Positions 25,069 to 33,133 of a stretch of 64,000 bases of DNA are shown in pieces. This DNA comes from PFJX01 sp031426735 (GTDB lineage: Bacteria; Pseudomonadota; Gammaproteobacteria; Burkholderiales; Thiobacillaceae): the NCBI GenBank assembly GCA_031426735.1, contig JASJPK010000084.1, forward strand, positions 1 to 64,000. The letters run 5' to 3'. Under the pieces are notes generated by a model, which was not told where the DNA came from, did no database searches, and was given only the letters and a program-made list of their open reading frames with translations. Numbering within the stretch: the first letter of the stretch is position 1; every line of letters starts with the position of its first letter. Both the position numbers and the translations under genes were made by a program.

Positions 25069-25449
25069 CTACAGATGTTCGGCGATGAATTCCCGCACGA
25101 AATGTTCCGGCTTGGCGCTATGGAAGCGCGCGCGTTCTTCGCCATCCTTGAACAGCAGAACGGTGGGAAACCCGCGCGCGCCGTAACGACCGGCCAGTTT
25201 CATGTTTTCGTCTTCATCGACTTCGACCTTGGCCAGTTTGACCTTGCCCTTGAATTCGGGCACGACCTTGGCCAGCACCGGCGTCAGGAAATGGCACGGG
25301 CCGCACCACTCGGCCCACAGATCGACCAGCACCAGATGCTGGTGCGAGGCTTCAATGACATCGCGCTCGAAATGATGCAGGTCGGTATCGAAGATGCACT
25401 GATCCTTGCAGGCTGCTTCGTGCTGATGATCATGGTGTTGCAACGTCAT
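25069..25449 (-). CDS. Thioredoxin-like protein with His-rich N-terminus
   Basis: 126 aa. Thioredoxin fold with active site WAEWCGPC and cis-proline in ARGFPTVLLF. The first 20 residues are unusual: MTLQHHDHQHEAACKDQC contains five histidines and two cysteines and could bind metal. It overlaps the mtfA stop by 4 bp, so it is translationally coupled. It probably reduces disulfides in the cytosol; no signal peptide is present. Confidence 0.88.
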   Translation of the reverse strand: MTLQHHDHQHEAACKDQCIFDTDLHHFERDVIEASHQHLVLVDLWAEWCGPCHFLTPVLAKVVPEFKGKVKLAKVEVDEDENMKLAGRYGARGFPTVLLFKDGEERARFHSAKPEHFVREFIAEHL

Positions 25450-26282
25450 GGCGTTTCCATTCCTTCCAAAAAGGGCGCCAGCCGATCCATCGGATCCTGC
25501 CGGTAATACAGGCGCATCTGTTCATAAACCGCAGGATAGGTTTGCAGCAACACGTCCGGCGCTTCAAAAAAATATTCGGTCAACACGGCAAAGAATTCGG
25601 CTGGATTTTCCGATGCATAGGGGTCGATCTCGCCCTCTTCGCCCGCATCGACACGACGGCAAAAATCCTGGTAAGCCGTGTTGAACACCGTCGCCCAGGT
25701 GGCCACCGCCATGCCGGAATGCAGCACCGGCAAACCATCCACCGCGCCATTGCGCATATCCAGTTTGTGGGCGAATTCGTGGATCACCACGTTGTAGCCC
25801 TGACAATGGCCGGAAGCGGCGACATCGTCGAGCGACAGCACCAGCGGCCCGCCTTCCCAGGCCTCGCCGCTCAACGGCTGGCGCACCCGATGCACGATGC
25901 CGAAATCGTCGGTGACTTCACGATCGGGAATGAACTCACCGGGATACAGGATGATTTCGCGCCAGCCCCGGTAAGCCTGATAGCCCAGATGCAGGATCGG
26001 CAATACCGCCTGCAAGGCGATGGCGGCACGGGTCGGCGCATCCAGCACGGCACCGGAAACGGGGGTGAGGGTTTTGTCGGCCAGCAACTGCGCCGCCAGT
26101 TCGTGCAAGGCCGCTATTTCCGCTTCGCTCAGACCGGCGAAGACCGGCAGCGCCAGTGTCGGCGCCGCAGCCGCCAGCCAATCCGAATCCGCAGGCAAAA
26201 CAATGCCGGCACGCTGGCCGGCATTGTTCGCCGCGGACCTGGAAAACAATTTGCTCCAGAATCCCGGCACAGAACCTCGCAC
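25446..26282 (-). CDS. mtfA: MtfA-family zinc peptidase (M90)
   Basis: 278 aa. The zinc-binding HEFAHKLDMRNG motif is in the centre, with downstream YASENPAEFFAVLTEYFFE supplying the third ligand region, as in MtfA (Mlc titration factor A). In E. coli MtfA binds the glucose repressor Mlc and has aminopeptidase activity. N-terminal part FAGLSEAEIAALHELAAQLL matches the family. It begins 18 bp after typA and overlaps the thioredoxin start. Confidence 0.9.
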   Translation of the reverse strand: MRGSVPGFWSKLFSRSAANNAGQRAGIVLPADSDWLAAAAPTLALPVFAGLSEAEIAALHELAAQLLADKTLTPVSGAVLDAPTRAAIALQAVLPILHLGYQAYRGWREIILYPGEFIPDREVTDDFGIVHRVRQPLSGEAWEGGPLVLSLDDVAASGHCQGYNVVIHEFAHKLDMRNGAVDGLPVLHSGMAVATWATVFNTAYQDFCRRVDAGEEGEIDPYASENPAEFFAVLTEYFFEAPDVLLQTYPAVYEQMRLYYRQDPMDRLAPFLEGMETP

Positions 26283-26300
26283 ACTCAGTCGTGTAAGCGA

Positions 26301-28124
26301 TCAGCCTTCGCGGTTGGCCCGCTTGCGCTCGTGCTCTTTCAGGAAGCGTTTGCGGATGCGGATACTCTTCGGCGTGATTTCCACCAGTTCGTCGTCGGAG
26401 ATGAATTCGACGGCGGCTTCCAGCGACATCAGGACCGGCGGCACCAGGCGCACGGCTTCGTCGGTACCGGAAGAACGCACGTTGGTGAGCTGCTTGCCCT
26501 TGATCGGATTGACCACCAGATCGTTGTCGCGGCTATGCACGCCGATGATGATGCCTTCATACAGCGGATCGTTGTGCTTGACGAACATGCGGCCGCGATC
26601 CTGCAACTTCCACAGCGCATAGGCGACCGCCGGGCCGTCTTCGCCGGAAATCAGCACGCCGTTGCGGCGCTCCGGCATGTCGGGACGGATCGGACCCCAG
26701 TCGTCGAACACGTGGCTCATGATGCCGGTACCGCGCGTCATGGTCATGAATTCGCCCTGGAAGCCGATCAGGCCGCGCGCGGGAATACGGTATTCCAGGC
26801 GCACCCGGCCCTGGCCGTCCGGCACCATGTCGAGCAAATCGCCACGACGGCGACCGATCTCTTCCATGATGGCGCCCTGATGTTCTTCTTCCACGTCGAT
26901 GGTGAGCAGTTCGTACGGCTCCTGCTTTTCGCCATCCATCTCACGCGTGACCACGCGCGGACGGGAAACGGCCAGTTCGAAGCCTTCTCGCCGCATGTTC
27001 TCCAGCAGGATGGTCAGGTGCAGCTCGCCGCGACCGGAAACGATGAACACATCGGTGTCTTCCGTGTCTTCCACGCGCAGCGCGACGTTGACCAGCAGTT
27101 CTTTCTGGAGACGATCGCGGATGTTGCGGCTGGTGACGAACTTGCCTTCCTTGCCGGCGAACGGCGAGGTGTTGACCATGAAGTTCATGGTCAGGGTCGG
27201 CTCGTCGATGGCGATGACCGGCAGTGCTTCAGGCTGATCGATATCGGCGATGGTGGCGCCGATGGCAACGTGATCGATGCCGGAGATGATGATGATGTCG
27301 CCGGCTTCGGCTTCTTCCACCGGCACGCGATCAAGGCCGCGGAAACCGAGAATGGTGCCGATGCGGGCCTTTTCCTTGAACTCGTCGCCGAGCAGCACCA
27401 TGACTTCCTGGTTCAGCTTCATGCGACCGCGCTGCACGCGGCCGACGCCGAGACGGCCGAGATACTTGGAGTAATCCAGCGCCGCGATCTGCATCTGCAG
27501 CGGCTCATCCGGGCTGCCGCTGGGCGGCGCGACATGTTTCAGGATGGTCTGATACATGGCTTCCATATCGGTCGACGGATTCTTCGCGTGTTCTTCCAGA
27601 TCCAGCGTCGCCCAGCCTTGCAGCGCGGAAGCGTAAACCACCGGGAAATCCATCTGCTCATCGGTCGCGCCGAGCTTGTCGAACAGGTCGAACGTCTCGT
27701 TGATCGCCCATTCCGGACGGGCGCCGGGACGGTCGACCTTGTTCACCACGACGATGGGCTTCAAGCCGTGTTGCAGCGCCTTGCGGGTCACGAAACGGGT
27801 CTGCGGCATCGGGCCTTCGACCGCGTCGACCAGCAGCAGGCAACCATCGACCATGCCGAGCACGCGCTCGACTTCGCCGCCGAAGTCGGCGTGGCCGGGG
27901 GTATCGACGATGTTGATGCGATAACCCTGGTAGTCGATAGCGGTATTCTTGGCCAGAATGGTGATGCCCCGCTCCTTCTCCAGGTCGTTGGAATCCATCA
28001 CGCGTTCAGTCACCTGCTGGTGAGCGGCATAGGTACCGGCTTGTTGCAGGAGTTTGTCGACCAGAGTGGTCTTGCCATGGTCGACGTGCGCGATGATGGC
28101 GATATTGCGAAGGGCGCGGGCCAT
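26301..28124 (-). CDS. typA: Ribosome-associated GTPase TypA/BipA
   Basis: 607 aa, translational GTPase. G1 AHVDHGKTTL, G2 region KERGITI, G3 DTPGHADFGG, G4 VVNKVDRPGA. The C-terminal half carries the EF-G-like domains III and V and the BipA-specific tail (RRNGVLISGEDGPAVAYALW, KSIRIRKRFLKEHERKRANR). It helps 50S assembly and stress or cold adaptation. The start MARALRNIAIIAHVDHGKTT at 28124 fits the family; the longer frame to 28151 lacks support. First gene of a four-gene minus-strand operon. Confidence 0.96.
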   Translation of the reverse strand: MARALRNIAIIAHVDHGKTTLVDKLLQQAGTYAAHQQVTERVMDSNDLEKERGITILAKNTAIDYQGYRINIVDTPGHADFGGEVERVLGMVDGCLLLVDAVEGPMPQTRFVTRKALQHGLKPIVVVNKVDRPGARPEWAINETFDLFDKLGATDEQMDFPVVYASALQGWATLDLEEHAKNPSTDMEAMYQTILKHVAPPSGSPDEPLQMQIAALDYSKYLGRLGVGRVQRGRMKLNQEVMVLLGDEFKEKARIGTILGFRGLDRVPVEEAEAGDIIIISGIDHVAIGATIADIDQPEALPVIAIDEPTLTMNFMVNTSPFAGKEGKFVTSRNIRDRLQKELLVNVALRVEDTEDTDVFIVSGRGELHLTILLENMRREGFELAVSRPRVVTREMDGEKQEPYELLTIDVEEEHQGAIMEEIGRRRGDLLDMVPDGQGRVRLEYRIPARGLIGFQGEFMTMTRGTGIMSHVFDDWGPIRPDMPERRNGVLISGEDGPAVAYALWKLQDRGRMFVKHNDPLYEGIIIGVHSRDNDLVVNPIKGKQLTNVRSSGTDEAVRLVPPVLMSLEAAVEFISDDELVEITPKSIRIRKRFLKEHERKRANREG

Positions 28125-28215
28125 TTGAGGTGTCCGTTCAGAAAAACGCAAGATTCTAACATTGCCGTCTTGCCATTACTTGACAGGAATAAAAGAAGAA
28201 TGCGAAGCAGTGGGC

Positions 28216-28875
28216 CTATTTGCCCTTTTTCGCAACCGTCTTGGCTGCCGGACTGACCGCCAGATACTTCGCCAGTTCCCCGTTGCACAGTGTGCTCAAC
28301 CGGCGATACGACTCCGGGCTGTCGATGAACGGATGGCGCAGCTCGCCCAGCGCCTGGTAGACGAAATTGAATTGCTGGAAGAAGCGGCTGCGGGCGCGGT
28401 TCTGGTTCAGCTGCCCGGTACGCTCGATGGCGTCGGTATCGAAAACGTCCTGGCTGAACTGGCGAATCTCGTCCGGCATCGCGCGCAACACTTCCAGGTC
28501 GTATTCCTGATGCTGCAACTCATGCCCGAGCACAAGTTGGTAAGCACAGGAATCTTGCGGCAGTTCCCTGGCGATGTAGATCAACGGCGCGGTCACGATG
28601 CGTGTGGTCGCCGCCAGACGCTGGCCCGGCACGGCGACCTCGCCGACGGTCAATTCGGTCTTGATCCGGTTCTGGAACAAGCCGACGCCGTGATCCGCCT
28701 TGAAGCCGCCCTTGGCCTGCGCAGCCGTGATCTCCTTGACGCTCTTGCTGTGATCGACCGACAGCGCACCATGCTCGATGACCACCCGATTGACGACGTC
28801 CCAGGCCGCGCCGGCATTGGCGCACAGCGCCAGCAGGGACATGGCGGCGAACAGGGAATATTGAACCGGGAGCAT
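28216..28875 (-). CDS. Secreted protein with HExxH motif, unknown function
   Basis: 219 aa. Signal peptide MLPVQYSLFAAMSLLALCANAGA, then a globular body with VLGHELQHQEYD, an HExxH zinc-peptidase-like motif followed by acidic residues. I do not recognise a named family. It is probably periplasmic. The open frame continues far upstream antisense to the cation transporter gene, but the ATG at 28875 with its signal peptide is the sensible start. Single gene, divergent from the transporter. Confidence 0.7.
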   Translation of the reverse strand: MLPVQYSLFAAMSLLALCANAGAAWDVVNRVVIEHGALSVDHSKSVKEITAAQAKGGFKADHGVGLFQNRIKTELTVGEVAVPGQRLAATTRIVTAPLIYIARELPQDSCAYQLVLGHELQHQEYDLEVLRAMPDEIRQFSQDVFDTDAIERTGQLNQNRARSRFFQQFNFVYQALGELRHPFIDSPESYRRLSTLCNGELAKYLAVSPAAKTVAKKGK

Positions 28876-28992
28876 GGGGTCGAGCGCGGGCAAAGATTTC
28901 GCTTGGGCTATTATCCCGGCATATTCGTTCCGGCCGATCGCCCGTTTCAATGATCGGCTCGACCACCGCCAACCTGGAACTGGAGTCAACGC

Positions 28993-29628
28993 ATGGCCAG
29001 TTGCTGCAACGACAAATCCTGCGCCCTCGACAAACTGCACGGGCGGCAGACTTCGACCCTGCGCATCGTTCTGACGATCAATGCGGCGATGTTCGTGGTG
29101 GAACTCAGCGCCGGCCTGCTGGCCGGTTCGGTCTCGCTTCTGGCCGATTCGCTGGACATGCTGGGCGATGCCCTGGTCTACGCCTTCAGCCTGTGGGTGG
29201 TCGGCCGCGGCCTGCTCTGGAAGTCGCGCGCGGCGCTGGCCAAGGCCGCGGTCATGGGGGCGTTCGGCCTGTTCGTCGCGGCGGAAGTGCTCTACAAACT
29301 GTTCGTGCCGCAGGTGCCCGCATACGAAGCGATGGGCGGCATCGGCTTGCTTGCGTTGATTGCCAACACCGTCTGCTTCGCGCTGTTGTGGCGCCATCGC
29401 GGCGAAGACATCAACATGCGCTCGGTCTGGCTGTGTTCGCGCAACGACCTGTACGCCAACACCGCCGTGCTGCTCGCCGCCGTCGCGGTATGGCAGACCG
29501 CCTCGCCCTGGCCGGACCTGATCGTCGGCACCGGCATCTGCGCCCTGTTTCTGCATTCCGCCTGGGACGTTGCGCGCGATGTCGGCCGCGAACGCCTCGC
29601 CCAGTTGCAGCGGCCGGCGGCGCACTGA
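28993..29628 (+). CDS. Short CDF-type cation transporter
   Basis: 211 aa with about five to six membrane spans. N-terminus MASCCNDKSCALD is cysteine-rich. The metal-site helix LLADSLDMLGDALVYAFSL matches the CDF pattern (D-x-x-x-D), and SVWLCSRNDLYANTAVLLAA matches the second CDF metal site (with N and D in place of the usual H-x-x-x-D). The C-terminal cytoplasmic domain of classical CDF exporters is missing, so it belongs to the short membrane-only group. Likely exports a divalent cation; the metal is not known. Confidence 0.8.
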   Translation: MASCCNDKSCALDKLHGRQTSTLRIVLTINAAMFVVELSAGLLAGSVSLLADSLDMLGDALVYAFSLWVVGRGLLWKSRAALAKAAVMGAFGLFVAAEVLYKLFVPQVPAYEAMGGIGLLALIANTVCFALLWRHRGEDINMRSVWLCSRNDLYANTAVLLAAVAVWQTASPWPDLIVGTGICALFLHSAWDVARDVGRERLAQLQRPAAH

Positions 29629-29647
29629 AGCCGTTCAGTAACGGCAG

Positions 29648-30358
29648 TCATCGGCCCCCGTTTTCTTCCGCCAGCGCCAGCGTCGCCCACAGCGGCAAGT
29701 GGTCGGAAGCCTGGCGCGCCAGCGGCGTGCGATGCGCACCGATCGTTCTCAGACCCGTGCGCGGGTGCATCCAGATGCGGTCCAGCGCCAGCAGCGGCAG
29801 CGCGGCCGGCCAGGTGGCGAAGGCCGGCGTGGCGGCGAAATGGCGATGCAGCCAGCGCAACGGCCGGCCCCACAGGAACCATTCGTTGATATCCCCGATC
29901 AGCGCGGTGGGCAGATCCACTTCGGCCTGGCTCAGATAAGCGAGCAGCCGTTTCACCTGCAGACGCCGTTCCGACGGCATCAGGCCGAGGTGGGTGGCGA
30001 TCACCCGCAGCCCCGCCGGCGGGCATTCCAGCACCACATCCAGCGCACCGCGCGGCTCTTGTCCGGGCACGCTCAAGTCGATGCTGCGGACGTTGCGTAT
30101 CGCCAGCCGGGTAAACAGGGCGTTGCCGAACTGCCCCGCGTGCCGCAGCAAGGTCGGCCCCGGCACCACCCAACTGCCGAGCGACTCGGCATAGTGTTCG
30201 AGCAGATGCGGCGATTCGAGCGGATTCCATTGCAACTCCTGCACGGCCAACACCGCGGCATCCAGTTCGCGCAGCACGTTCAGGATGCGTTCCGGCGCGT
30301 AGCGGCCATCCATGCCGACGCCGCCATGCAGGTTGTAAGTCGCGATCTTGATGTTCAT
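29648..30358 (-). CDS. Endonuclease/exonuclease/phosphatase-family hydrolase
   Basis: 236 aa, EEP (DNase I-like) fold: ATYNLHGGVG at the start, AVQELQW (metal-binding Glu), ATHLGLMPSERRLQVKRLL, IGDINEW (Asp-x-Asn) and SDHLPLWATL at the end. Members include phosphodiesterases on nucleic acids or lipids; in related clusters it accompanies PLD-type cardiolipin synthases. The longer upstream frame is trimmed to the ATG at 30358 (MNIKIATYNLHGG), which has AAAGGATG upstream. Divergent from the DUF883 gene. Confidence 0.85.
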   Translation of the reverse strand: MNIKIATYNLHGGVGMDGRYAPERILNVLRELDAAVLAVQELQWNPLESPHLLEHYAESLGSWVVPGPTLLRHAGQFGNALFTRLAIRNVRSIDLSVPGQEPRGALDVVLECPPAGLRVIATHLGLMPSERRLQVKRLLAYLSQAEVDLPTALIGDINEWFLWGRPLRWLHRHFAATPAFATWPAALPLLALDRIWMHPRTGLRTIGAHRTPLARQASDHLPLWATLALAEENGGR

Positions 30359-30478
30359 CTGACAGCATCCTTTCCACCCTTTTTGCAGCAAGAAGCGGGC
30401 CGAATACAACCGGGTCGCGCGCTGCAAATGAACGACTAGACTGGAATTCTGTAAGTCATAAAAAAGGAGGATTCGACC

Positions 30479-30814
30479 ATGACTGCACGCGCTTCCAATA
30501 TTGAAGACCTGAACCCCGACATCACCAGCGAGAAGCTGAGAGCGGATTTGAGAGCGGTGATGACGGATGCCGAGGATTTGCTGCATTACAGCGCCGTCCA
30601 GACCGGCGAAGTGGCCGGTGCGGCGCGCGTCAAACTGCAGGAGAACCTGAAGGCCGCGCGGGAACGCTTGATCGCGGCTGAAACAGCGCTGCTCGACAAG
30701 ACGCGCGAAGCGGCCCGGGCGACCGATCTGTATGTGCACGAAAACCCCTGGAAGTCGATCGGGGTTGCCACCTCGATCGGCGTTATCGTCGGCATGCTGA
30801 TCGCCCGACGGTAA
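30479..30814 (+). CDS. DUF883 (ElaB/YqjD-like) membrane-anchored ribosome-associated protein
   Basis: 111 aa. A long amphipathic helical body (LRADLRAVMTDAEDLLHYSA, then coiled coil) ends in the signature DLYVHENPWKSIGVATSIGV and a single C-terminal membrane span (GVIVGMLIARR). YqjD and ElaB in E. coli are RpoS-controlled, tail-anchored and bind ribosomes in stationary phase. Strong RBS AAAAAGGAGGA. First gene of a yqjD-yqjE-yqjK-like operon. Confidence 0.88.
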   Translation: MTARASNIEDLNPDITSEKLRADLRAVMTDAEDLLHYSAVQTGEVAGAARVKLQENLKAARERLIAAETALLDKTREAARATDLYVHENPWKSIGVATSIGVIVGMLIARR

Positions 30815-30820
30815 AGCCGC

Positions 30821-31204
30821 ATGGCTGCGCCCCAGCCAAGCGGCCTGATGATGTCATTGCGGCGACTGGCGGAAACGCTGGTCGCCATTGTGCAAACGCG
30901 CATCGAACTGCTCTCCGTCGAGGTTGAAGAGCAGTCGATGTGGCTGTGGCGGATGTTTGTGCTCGTCGCAGCACTGCAACTGTTTTCCGGGTTGGCCTTG
31001 TTGTGTTTCAGCGGCTGGCTGCTGTTGCTGTTCTGGGATAGCCATCCGGCGCTGACGATGGCCGCCCTGACGCTCCTCTACCTGCTTGCCGCCCTGCTTG
31101 CCTGGCGCGCGCTGCGCGCCAGCAGGCGTGCACGACCGCGGCTGTTCGAGACCAGCCTGGCGGAACTGGCACGCGACCGCGAACACCTCGCGCCACCGCC
31201 ATGA
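30821..31204 (+). CDS. yqjE: YqjE-like (phage-holin superfamily) membrane protein
   Basis: 127 aa with two membrane spans (about residues 44-68 and 75-98) and a conserved N-terminal helix SLRRLAETLVAIVQTRIELLSVEVEEQ, typical of the YqjE/DUF1469 family. The function is unknown; it is normally encoded with YqjD. It begins 6 bp after the DUF883 gene and its stop overlaps the next start (ATGA at 31201). Confidence 0.85.
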   Translation: MAAPQPSGLMMSLRRLAETLVAIVQTRIELLSVEVEEQSMWLWRMFVLVAALQLFSGLALLCFSGWLLLLFWDSHPALTMAALTLLYLLAALLAWRALRASRRARPRLFETSLAELARDREHLAPPP

Positions 31205-31503
31205 ACTCGCGCCAGACCGAATTGCTGCTGCGGCGCAAACAACTCCGCATCAAGATCGCCACCCAGCGCCTGCATATCGCCCAGATTGCGCAGCCCTGGC
31301 AGGAGCCGTTGCACAAGGCCGATCGCGTGCTCGACACGCTCCGTTCGTTGCGCCGGCATCCCGCGCTGCTGGCGGGGTTGGCAGGCATGGCGGGAATCCT
31401 GCTCTGGCGCCGGGGCGGACTGGCATCGTTGTCCAGAGTCGCCTTGCGGGCATGGGGCGCCTACCGCTCGCTTTCAGCATTTGCCCGCTGGCGCCGGCAC
31501 TAG
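31201..31503 (+). CDS. YqjK-like small membrane protein
   Basis: 100 aa, strongly basic. SRQTELLLRRKQLRIKIATQ heads a helical region, followed by a short hydrophobic stretch (ALLAGLAGMAGILLW). It matches the third gene of the yqjD-yqjE-yqjK cluster in position and build. Translationally coupled to yqjE. No known biochemical function. Confidence 0.75.
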   Translation: MNSRQTELLLRRKQLRIKIATQRLHIAQIAQPWQEPLHKADRVLDTLRSLRRHPALLAGLAGMAGILLWRRGGLASLSRVALRAWGAYRSLSAFARWRRH

Positions 31504-31530
31504 AGTGACGTCGGGAATTTAAACCACGCT

Positions 31531-31603
31531 GTAGGAGCGCCGGCTTCCAGCCGGCTTCGTCATTCCGATCAGACGAACAAGCCGGCTGGAAGCCGGCGCT
31601 CCC
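31531..31603. repeat. REP pair, GTAGGAGCGCCGGCTTCC variant
   Basis: GTAGGAGCGCCGGCTTCCAG followed by CCGGC forms one hairpin, and an inverted copy GCCGGCTGGAAGCCGGCGCT follows after about 25 bp. It is the same class as the REPs near the RAYT gene, with a different stem. A sister copy is at 56174-56247. It ends the yqj operon. Confidence 0.8.
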
Positions 31604-31630
31604 AACGACTGCGCTTTCGCTCGCTCAGCC

Positions 31631-31648
31631 CGTCGCCAGATAACGACA
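31631..31648. promoter_or_regulatory. GlrR-type operator, distal site of the TlpA-like gene
   Basis: CGTCGCCAGATAACGACA matches TGTC-N10-GACA with one mismatch. It lies 64 bp upstream of the second dyad and 128 bp upstream of the sigma54 promoter. Confidence 0.45.
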
Positions 31649-31694
31649 GCTTAAAACCTGCCTTGACAAAGACTTGGGGTAAACACCGGAAAAG

Positions 31695-31712
31695 TGTCGT
31701 GCAAGGCCGACA
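31695..31712. promoter_or_regulatory. GlrR-type operator, proximal site of the TlpA-like gene
   Basis: TGTCGTGCAAGGCCGACA is a perfect TGTC-N10-GACA dyad, 64 bp upstream of the -24 element at 31776. Confidence 0.6.
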
Positions 31713-31775
31713 TCCAGGCCTTGGCCGCAACCTCAAATAAAACGCAACCTATTGTTTATAAAAGAAACTCCAGCC

Positions 31776-31791
31776 TGGCACGGTTGATGCG
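31776..31791 (+). promoter_or_regulatory. Sigma54 promoter of the TlpA-like gene
   Basis: TGGCACGGTTGATGCG has GG at 31777-31778 and GC at 31789-31790, ten bases apart; the -24 is perfect and the -12 is ATGC. The predicted start near 31802 is about 33 bp before the ATG. An AT-rich stretch (TTGTTTATAAAAGAAAC) precedes it, as at the PEP-CTERM promoter. Confidence 0.65.
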
Positions 31792-31834
31792 CAAGGTTAG
31801 GCATCAACAAACAGGAATTGGAAGGAGGCCGAAA

Positions 31835-32356
31835 ATGACGCGCCCAGGTAAGGTTGGTAGGAGCAGTTCCGCGCTGCGGCTATTCACCGTTTTATGCCTT
31901 GCCCTGGCAGCGACTGCCGGCGAAGTGGCGGTTGCGTCAGGCATGGAAGGGTTTCGTTTCAAGGACATGGATGGCAGAACGGTGCAGCTGGACAACTTTC
32001 GCGGCAAATGGCTGGTGGTCAACTTCTGGGCACACTGGTGCCCGCTGTGCTGGCCGGAAGTGCCCGCGTTGAATGCGCTGAACCAGCGCAAGGATGTCAC
32101 CGTCATCGGGGTCGCGATGGACTATGGGCCCGACGAAATGGCGGTGCATCGGGCGATCAAGCGGCAGGGCATGCGCTACCAGACGCAGATCCTCGGCGGC
32201 AACCGCATCTCCGCCGATGCGGCCTACCATCAGGTCGGCCCGGTCAGCTTCTATCCGACCACTTATATCTTCAACCCGAAAGGCATACGCCATGCGCGCA
32301 TCAACGGCCCGGTCAGCATCGAGCGCTTCCAGGCCGTGATCAACGACAGCCTGTGA
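31835..32356 (+). CDS. TlpA-like periplasmic thiol-disulfide oxidoreductase
   Basis: 173 aa. N-terminal signal or anchor (LRLFTVLCLALAATAG), then a thioredoxin/AhpC-TSA fold: FRFKDMDGRTVQLDNFRGKW, active site WAHWCPLCWPEVPAL (CPLC) and cis-proline in VSFYPTTYIFN. Such proteins reduce disulfides in the periplasm, often in cytochrome c maturation or stress defence. RBS GGAAGGAGG precedes the ATG at 31835; the longer upstream frame runs through the promoter. A small membrane protein gene follows 23 bp downstream. Confidence 0.88.
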   Translation: MTRPGKVGRSSSALRLFTVLCLALAATAGEVAVASGMEGFRFKDMDGRTVQLDNFRGKWLVVNFWAHWCPLCWPEVPALNALNQRKDVTVIGVAMDYGPDEMAVHRAIKRQGMRYQTQILGGNRISADAAYHQVGPVSFYPTTYIFNPKGIRHARINGPVSIERFQAVINDSL

Positions 32357-32379
32357 CGGATCGACGAGGAGGCAGCGCG

Positions 32380-32688
32380 ATGAACTACACCATTGCCGTT
32401 TTTCTCTGGTTGGCGCTGCTCGCGCTTGCCTATCCCTACGTACGCCGCGTGAAGCACCCGCAGGAAAGAACCATGGCAGCCTATCTGCTGTTCGTGACGC
32501 TGTTTTCCGCGGTCGGCTCCGTGATTTTTCTGGTCCTTGCCTGGCTGATCGCGCAACTGGGTTCTGCCCGCCTGCTGCGTGAGCCATTCGGGTTTCTGGC
32601 CCTGTTGATCCTGGTCCTGCTGCCATCCTTCCTGATCGCCCGTTGGCAGATCCGGCGGCCGCCCTGGCAACGGCCAGAACCCAAGTGA
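32380..32688 (+). CDS. Small three-span membrane protein
   Basis: 102 aa: MNYTIAVFLWLALLALAYPY, a cytoplasmic basic loop VRRVKHPQERT, then spans around residues 31-58 and 72-90 and a basic tail RWQIRRPPWQRPEPK. No family was recognised. RBS GAGGAGG. It follows the TlpA-like gene closely and is probably co-transcribed from the sigma54 promoter, so a partner role in the envelope is possible. Confidence 0.72.
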   Translation: MNYTIAVFLWLALLALAYPYVRRVKHPQERTMAAYLLFVTLFSAVGSVIFLVLAWLIAQLGSARLLREPFGFLALLILVLLPSFLIARWQIRRPPWQRPEPK

Positions 32689-32708
32689 GGCGCGCCGCGG
32701 CGCCTGCG

Positions 32709-32993
32709 TCATTCGCTCGGCTGTTCCTCGGCGGGCTTGGACGAGTCCGGTATGCCGTGCTTGTTCACCGGGTCGTCGGAGGTGGCGGGATCCTCATAGA
32801 AGCGTTCCCCCACGATGCCGGGAGATTCCATCGAGGTGCCCTGATACGGGCGTGGCTCCTGCGGCTGTTGCATCTGCCCGGTCGCGCTTGGCGGACACGG
32901 TTCGAGCGGGGAATTGGCGCCGTTGGCGGCCAGCGCGCCACCGCCAAGCAGCAAACTGCACAGTACGGTCATCGGTACGAAGAAAGTTTTCAT
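32709..32993 (-). CDS. Small secreted Pro-rich protein, unknown function
   Basis: 94 aa. Signal peptide MKTFFVPMTVLCSLLLGGGA ending ALA, then a polar, proline-rich, apparently unfolded body (SPLEPCPPSATGQMQQPQEP) and acidic C-terminus. No domain seen. ATG at 32993 with AAAGGAGAA upstream supports this start. Convergent with the small membrane protein gene. Confidence 0.7.
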   Translation of the reverse strand: MKTFFVPMTVLCSLLLGGGALAANGANSPLEPCPPSATGQMQQPQEPRPYQGTSMESPGIVGERFYEDPATSDDPVNKHGIPDSSKPAEEQPSE

Positions 32994-33028
32994 GTCCGTT
33001 CTCCTTTGCCATTCAAGAGATGAAATGG

Positions 33029-33051
33029 CTTGCCGGAGATCCTCCGGCAAG
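33029..33051. terminator. Hairpin downstream of the tal-tkt fusion gene
   Basis: CTTGCCGGAGATCCTCCGGC then AAG is a perfect inverted repeat located between the stop of the transaldolase-transketolase gene (33134, minus strand) and the next minus-strand start. There is no clear U-run, so it may be an mRNA 3' hairpin rather than an intrinsic terminator. Confidence 0.5.
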
Positions 33052-33133
33052 TTCCCCTATGACCATGGCCGGCGGGCTTGGTTTGAAGCGTCGAATTGGC
33101 GAAATATTTAGGAGCGGGCTTTGCGGGCTTAGG

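Noticed and set aside
28876..29625. N-terminal extension of the HExxH protein
   Set aside because: It runs antisense to the cation transporter gene and has no domain; a signal peptide begins at 28875.
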